Positions 23,331-25,394 of a stretch of DNA of 25,394 bases are shown in pieces; positions within the stretch are counted from its first letter, which is position 1; every line of letters begins with the position of its first letter. Origin of the DNA: JBQTIP01 sp052388025 (GTDB lineage: Bacteria; Actinomycetota; UBA4738; HRBIN12); assembly GCA_052388025.1 (NCBI GenBank), contig JBQTIP010000109.1:1-25394 (forward strand), written 5' to 3'. Below the pieces are notes generated by a model. It made no database searches. It was not told the origin of the DNA and was given only the letters and a program-made list of their open reading frames with translations. A program made the position numbers and the translations under genes.

Positions 23331-23891
23331 CTACCTTCTGGGCTCATACCGCATCGCCACCGCACCCGAGGCGAGCTCCAGCCGGTCCACAAGCTTCAAG
23401 TCGACAGGCTTCGACAGCCCCGTGAACAAGGTCGGCCCATGACCTGCGAGTTTAGGATGCACCACGAACTCGTACTCATCAATCAAGCCAAGCTCCGCCA
23501 AAGCCATCGGGAGCTTCACGCCGCCTGTGGAGAGGCCCTTGCCCGGCTCCCGCTTGAGCTTCTGGACGGCTTCCTCCAGATTGCCTCGCACGAGCGCCGC
23601 GTTCCAATCGACTAGGTCCAGAGTGCTGGACACGACGTATTTCTTTGCCGCGTCAATCGTCCGGGCGAAGGGTTCCATCCAAGGTTCCATCCAATCAGGC
23701 CTCGTCCCGGTCCGCGCAAACGGCCGCCACGCTGCCTCCATCATTTCATAGGTCACCCGGCCAAGGAGGAGGGCGTCTGCCTGCGCGATGCTCTGGGCCG
23801 CGTGGCGATGCACGTCTTCGCCGGGGGCGAATGCCCGGTGATCGCAACACCCGTCCAATGTGACGTTGATGGAGTACCGAAGGGGTCGCAT
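23331..23891 (-). CDS. Dihydrofolate reductase family protein (RibD C-terminal-like, cassette gene)
   Basis: A 186-residue reductase-fold protein. It starts R-Y-S-I-N-V-T-L-D-G, has A-D-A-L-L-L-G-R-V-T-Y-E-M-M, K-Y-V-V-S-S-T-L, L-S-T-G-G-V-K-L and L-I-D-E-Y-E-F-V-V-H-P, all typical of the YwjB/YyaP branch of the RibD C-terminal/DHFR-like family. These bind NAD(P)H, but true folate reduction is unproven. ATG 23891 has AGGAGG at 5 nt. The start lies just after the R' core of one attC-like site and the gene ends about 100 bp before the next, a cassette arrangement. Confidence 0.88.
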   Translation of the reverse strand: MRPLRYSINVTLDGCCDHRAFAPGEDVHRHAAQSIAQADALLLGRVTYEMMEAAWRPFARTGTRPDWMEPWMEPFARTIDAAKKYVVSSTLDLVDWNAALVRGNLEEAVQKLKREPGKGLSTGGVKLPMALAELGLIDEYEFVVHPKLAGHGPTLFTGLSKPVDLKLVDRLELASGAVAMRYEPRR

Positions 23892-23908
23892 TTCATCCTC
23901 CTGAAGGG

Positions 23909-23988
23909 GGCTAACGTTCGGCGCTCACCCGCGCCGGTTGCGGCGCGAGAGCGACGCGGGCGGCGTCGGGTGCAGCGTAACCTCGACC
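23909..23988 (-). repeat. attC-like recombination site with degenerate left core
   Basis: On the minus strand the 3' half is clear: CGGCGCGGGTGAGCG then GTTAGCC (R' at 23909-23915). It pairs with CGCTGCACCCGACGCCG in the 5' half, leaving one extra G and one extra A unpaired, the attC signature. The expected R'' at 23982-23988 is poor (three mismatches). The tip is a longer GC-rich loop. It directly precedes the RibD-like gene. Confidence 0.6.
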
Positions 23989-24047
23989 CCACCTGCGGCG
24001 ATGACCGCGGCGGCTGCCGACAAGAACTGACGGCGACTCTGTTCCAT
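23925..24047 (-). CDS. 40-residue ORF with a twin-arginine signal, cassette-borne
   Basis: ATG 24047 opens M-E-Q-S-R-R-Q-F-L-S followed by A-A-A-A-V-I-A-A-G-G, a textbook Tat (S-R-R-x-F-L) signal peptide start with its hydrophobic core. CGGAG lies 9 nt upstream. The second half of the ORF is encoded by the attC-like element at 23909-23988 and ends there at TGA 23925-23927. So the coding part unique to this cassette is little more than the signal peptide. It is probably the remnant of an exported-protein cassette whose mature part and left attC end were deleted; a functional short peptide is less likely. An overlapping ATG at 24052 opens another frame without a recognisable product. Confidence 0.5.
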   Translation of the reverse strand: MEQSRRQFLSAAAAVIAAGGVEVTLHPTPPASLSRRNRRG

Positions 24048-24077
24048 GCCATCGATCTCCGAGCTACCTCTTTGTCA

Positions 24078-24137
24078 GCCTAACGCTCGGCATCAGCGGC
24101 GGCGCGCAGCGCCGTCCGCTGCATGCCGTTGTTGGGC
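24078..24137 (-). repeat. attC recombination site after the merB cassette (60 bp)
   Basis: A near-ideal 59-base-element. Minus strand: GCCCAAC (R'' at 24131-24137), arms CGGCATGCAGCGGACGGC and GCCGCCGCTGATGCCG with two extrahelical bases in the 5' arm, short GC tip, and GTTAGGC (R' at 24078-24084). The merB stop codon at 24093-24095 lies inside it, as is common for cassette ORFs. Confidence 0.88.
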
Positions 24138-24776
24138 GCCGTCGCCCTTGATTTTGAAGACAGATTCCCCCAGCCGGTGACCAAGTTGGTAGGCTTCTCT
24201 GATGGGCAAAGTTATTGCGCTTGGATGCTCGCTTAACCATTGGGAAGCCGCTTGGTCCGAACTAAAGAAATTCACGTTGCAGCAAAATGAACCCCGGATA
24301 TCCGGTGAGACCTCTGGAACCACTAATGATACGAGAGCGTCGGGTGGCTCGATCTGCTCCACACCGTTCGCTGTGACCTTGACTCGCACCGTAGTGCCTG
24401 TGGCCGCACAAGGTGACTCGACCTGAACTGTCTGGCCCATTAATCCTGGAAACATCAATGCATCCAAGGCGCACCAGGTAAACATCGTTTGGTCATTGAC
24501 AGTGAACCGGTGAGGCGTTGGACGAAAGGTTAGGCCTGCACCGACGACGTTTCCGGTATCATCAAACTCAACGTTCGGCAACTGGCGCAGCGTGGTTGCA
24601 ACCTCGTCAAGTGAACGTTCCAGCGCCACAGCGACGCGCTCAAGGGACACGGGCTGTCCCTCCGCCAGGAGGAGAATCAGGTGGCGCATCATGGCGCGGC
24701 CTTCGGCGTGGACGCTTTCGCGGAAAACGGTGCCCAGGGCTACCGTCAGTTCTTCAATCCGATCATCGGTGGTCAT
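24093..24776 (-). CDS. merB: Organomercurial lyase (alkylmercury lyase), cassette gene
   Basis: A 227-residue enzyme that protonolyses the carbon-mercury bond of organomercurials, releasing Hg(II). The catalytic residues of MerB are all present with conserved spacing: C102 and D105 (F-T-W-C-A-L-D-A-L), C123 (S-P-C-A-A-T-G) and C165-C166 (G-S-F-C-C-N-V-N-F-F), matching C96, D99, C117, C159 and C160 of plasmid R388-type numbering. The N-terminal 80 residues form the winged-helix-like domain. Roughly the last 15 residues are encoded by the attC site and probably matter little. AAAGAGGA precedes ATG 24776. No merA, merR or mercury transporter is in the window, so the Hg(II) released would need a reductase elsewhere. 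The base composition is lower-GC than the chromosome to the left. Confidence 0.92.
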   Translation of the reverse strand: MTTDDRIEELTVALGTVFRESVHAEGRAMMRHLILLLAEGQPVSLERVAVALERSLDEVATTLRQLPNVEFDDTGNVVGAGLTFRPTPHRFTVNDQTMFTWCALDALMFPGLMGQTVQVESPCAATGTTVRVKVTANGVEQIEPPDALVSLVVPEVSPDIRGSFCCNVNFFSSDQAASQWLSEHPSAITLPIREAYQLGHRLGESVFKIKGDGAQQRHAADGAARRR

Positions 24777-24790
24777 GAAAGTCCTCTTTC

Positions 24791-24804
24791 TTTAGGCGCC
24801 TAAA
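24791..24804. repeat. 14-bp perfect palindrome at the merB cassette boundary
   Basis: TTTAGGCGCCTAAA is exactly self-complementary. Its right half contains the R' core of the attC-like site at 24798-24886, and the left half is the first sequence of the merB cassette. It may simply mark the recombination junction or act as an operator; no protein can be assigned. Confidence 0.4.
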
Positions 24805-24886
24805 GGATGCACGTCAGCCGCGCCGGTCAATGCTTCCTGAGCAAAATAGCGCCCCTCCCGGCATCGGCTGCACGCGCATGTTAGGC
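24798..24886 (-). repeat. attC-like recombination site after the SnoaL-like cassette (89 bp)
   Basis: Minus strand: GCCTAAC (R'' at 24880-24886), arm CGTGCAGCCGATGCCGG pairing with CCGGCGCGGCTGACG with an extra G and an extra A in the 5' arm, a roughly 30-nt AT-rich variable tip, and TTTAGGC (R' at 24798-24804; G to T at the cleavage-side base). The latter mismatch could make this boundary poorly active. Confidence 0.75.
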
Positions 24887-24891
24887 GCCGT

Positions 24892-24913
24892 CCACCTTTG
24901 GCCCTAAAGGTGG
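24892..24913. terminator. 8-bp hairpin downstream of the SnoaL-like gene
   Basis: CCACCTTT and AAAGGTGG flank a 6-nt loop, forming a perfect stem 26 bp past the stop of the SnoaL-like gene and 6 bp before its attC-like site. There is no following T-run on the minus strand, so termination is only possible, not shown. Confidence 0.3.
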
Positions 24914-24938
24914 TTTACACATGTCCTTAACGTTCCTT

Positions 24939-25352
24939 TTAGGAGGACGGCATGGCCCCGATTTGCTGCATTAGCGCCATCTCGTCGATGATGCAGGACG
25001 ACTCCTCCACCTTGCCCCCGACGATGCGGAACGTCATCATCCCCGCGACCGCTATCTGTTTTCCGGTGGGCGCCAGGTCCATCAGTTCGCCCTGGTGGGT
25101 ACCCGTAAGCGTGTAGCGCACGGCCGCCTTCTCTTCGTCGGCGAACGCGTCAACGATCGTCTGCTTGAGGTCCGGGAAGGCGGCGTAGAATACCTTGGCG
25201 AGCTGCGCGTGGCCGGCGAGGTCCATCGGCGGTAAGCTGAGGACGTGCGCGGTGTAGCCCGGGGCGCAGATCTCGTCCGGCGGCGGTCCCTTGCGCCTGT
25301 CCTGTTCCGCGATGAAGCGGCGGGCGATGGTAATGTTCTCTTCCGCTGACAT
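24939..25352 (-). CDS. SnoaL-like polyketide cyclase / ester cyclase family protein (cassette gene)
   Basis: A 137-residue alpha+beta-barrel (NTF2-like) protein. N-terminal helix E-E-N-I-T-I-A-R-R-F-I, then the Y-T-A-H strand, an A-F-P-D-L-K-Q-T-I-V-D-A-F-A-D-E-E-K-A-A-V-R-Y motif, T-L-T-G-T-H-Q-G-E-L and G-K-Q-I-A-V-A-G-M-M-T-F-R-I. This is the SnoaL_2/SnoaL-like pattern with its predicted pocket His and Asp residues. Many such proteins have no known substrate and they are common in soil cassette arrays. GGAGGAG lies 4 nt before ATG 25352. It is followed by a hairpin and an attC-like site, completing a cassette whose left boundary is at the window edge. Confidence 0.85.
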   Translation of the reverse strand: MSAEENITIARRFIAEQDRRKGPPPDEICAPGYTAHVLSLPPMDLAGHAQLAKVFYAAFPDLKQTIVDAFADEEKAAVRYTLTGTHQGELMDLAPTGKQIAVAGMMTFRIVGGKVEESSCIIDEMALMQQIGAMPSS

Positions 25353-25366
25353 GGGTCTCCTCCTTT

Positions 25367-25394
25367 CTACAACGCTCGATCATCGAGCGTGCCG
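25367..25394 (-). repeat. Possible partial attC-like element cut by the window edge
   Basis: Upstream of the SnoaL-like gene, the plus strand reads CTACAAC then an inverted repeat CGCTCGAT-C-ATCGAGCG (25373-25389). The AACGCTCG...CATC run resembles the R'/L' half of the site at 24078-24137, and the position is where the previous cassette's attC should end. The core is poor (CTACAAC), and the other half is beyond the window. The hairpin alone could instead be regulatory. Confidence 0.3.

Noticed and set aside
23753..24052. 99-codon minus-strand frame across an attC-like site and the start of the RibD-like gene
   Set aside because: It runs out of frame through the RibD-like gene and has only Arg/Ser/Pro-rich composition; the Tat-signal frame starting at 24047 is more meaningful.
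1..25394. CRISPR arrays, tRNA or rRNA genes, insertion sequences, prophage genes
   Set aside because: No regularly spaced direct repeats, cloverleaf-like sequences, transposases or phage structural genes were seen by eye.

Overview
The window is high-GC DNA with dense genes, many ATGA/GTGA stop-start overlaps, TAnnnT-type -10 elements and a leaderless-looking promoter. It also carries a RipA-like NlpC/P60 hydrolase, a short-type 6-phosphogluconate dehydrogenase and P450/ferredoxin pairs. Together these suggest an uncultured member of the Actinomycetota; this is inference, because no rRNA is present. There are no tRNA or rRNA genes, no CRISPR array and no transposase.

Layout. (1) 1-2368: the end of an amidase, a convergent agmatinase-family ureohydrolase, and a secreted NlpC/P60 cell-wall hydrolase. 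(2) 2365-8140: carbohydrate metabolism, with a glycogen-debranching-like glycosidase coupled to a small helical protein, then divergently gnd, pgi and a KynB/cyclase-family metal hydrolase. (3) 8141-9454: a broken ADP-ribosylglycohydrolase gene and a solitary rpsD. (4) 9477-16126: a tightly overlapped minus-strand operon (acyl-CoA reductase/HAD fusion, zinc alcohol dehydrogenase, lactate-racemase-domain protein, PlsC acyltransferase, TetR). A perfect 16-bp palindrome sits inside its promoter, which looks like an autoregulated lipid or fatty-alcohol pathway. (5) 16173-20447: a Cys-rich protein of unknown function coupled to an aldo/keto reductase, a divergent SDR, and a cytochrome P450 overlapping its own ferredoxin. 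(6) 20534-21536: a MazG-like pyrophosphohydrolase, a small coupled ORF and a thioredoxin-like protein.

(7) 21567-25394: the most unusual part. A gene for a peroxiredoxin fused to a cyclic-nucleotide-binding domain carries two frameshifts and one stop. Beyond it lies a run of short, lower-GC genes, all on the minus strand, each separated by a foldable 60-90 bp element that fits integron attC sites. The cassettes encode a four-helix membrane protein, a RibD/DHFR-like reductase, a Tat-signal mini-ORF, the organomercurial lyase MerB and a SnoaL-like protein. No integrase is visible. Any integrase and attI would be expected to the right of the window, so this is the distal end of an integron cassette array or an integrase-less attC cluster in what appears to be an actinobacterial chromosome.

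How the genes may work together: pgi, gnd and the debranching enzyme form a sugar-phosphate/storage-glucan block. The section 4 operon plausibly reduces acyl-CoA to aldehyde or alcohol and esterifies glycerol phosphate under TetR control. The cassette array is accessory DNA acquired by site-specific recombination.
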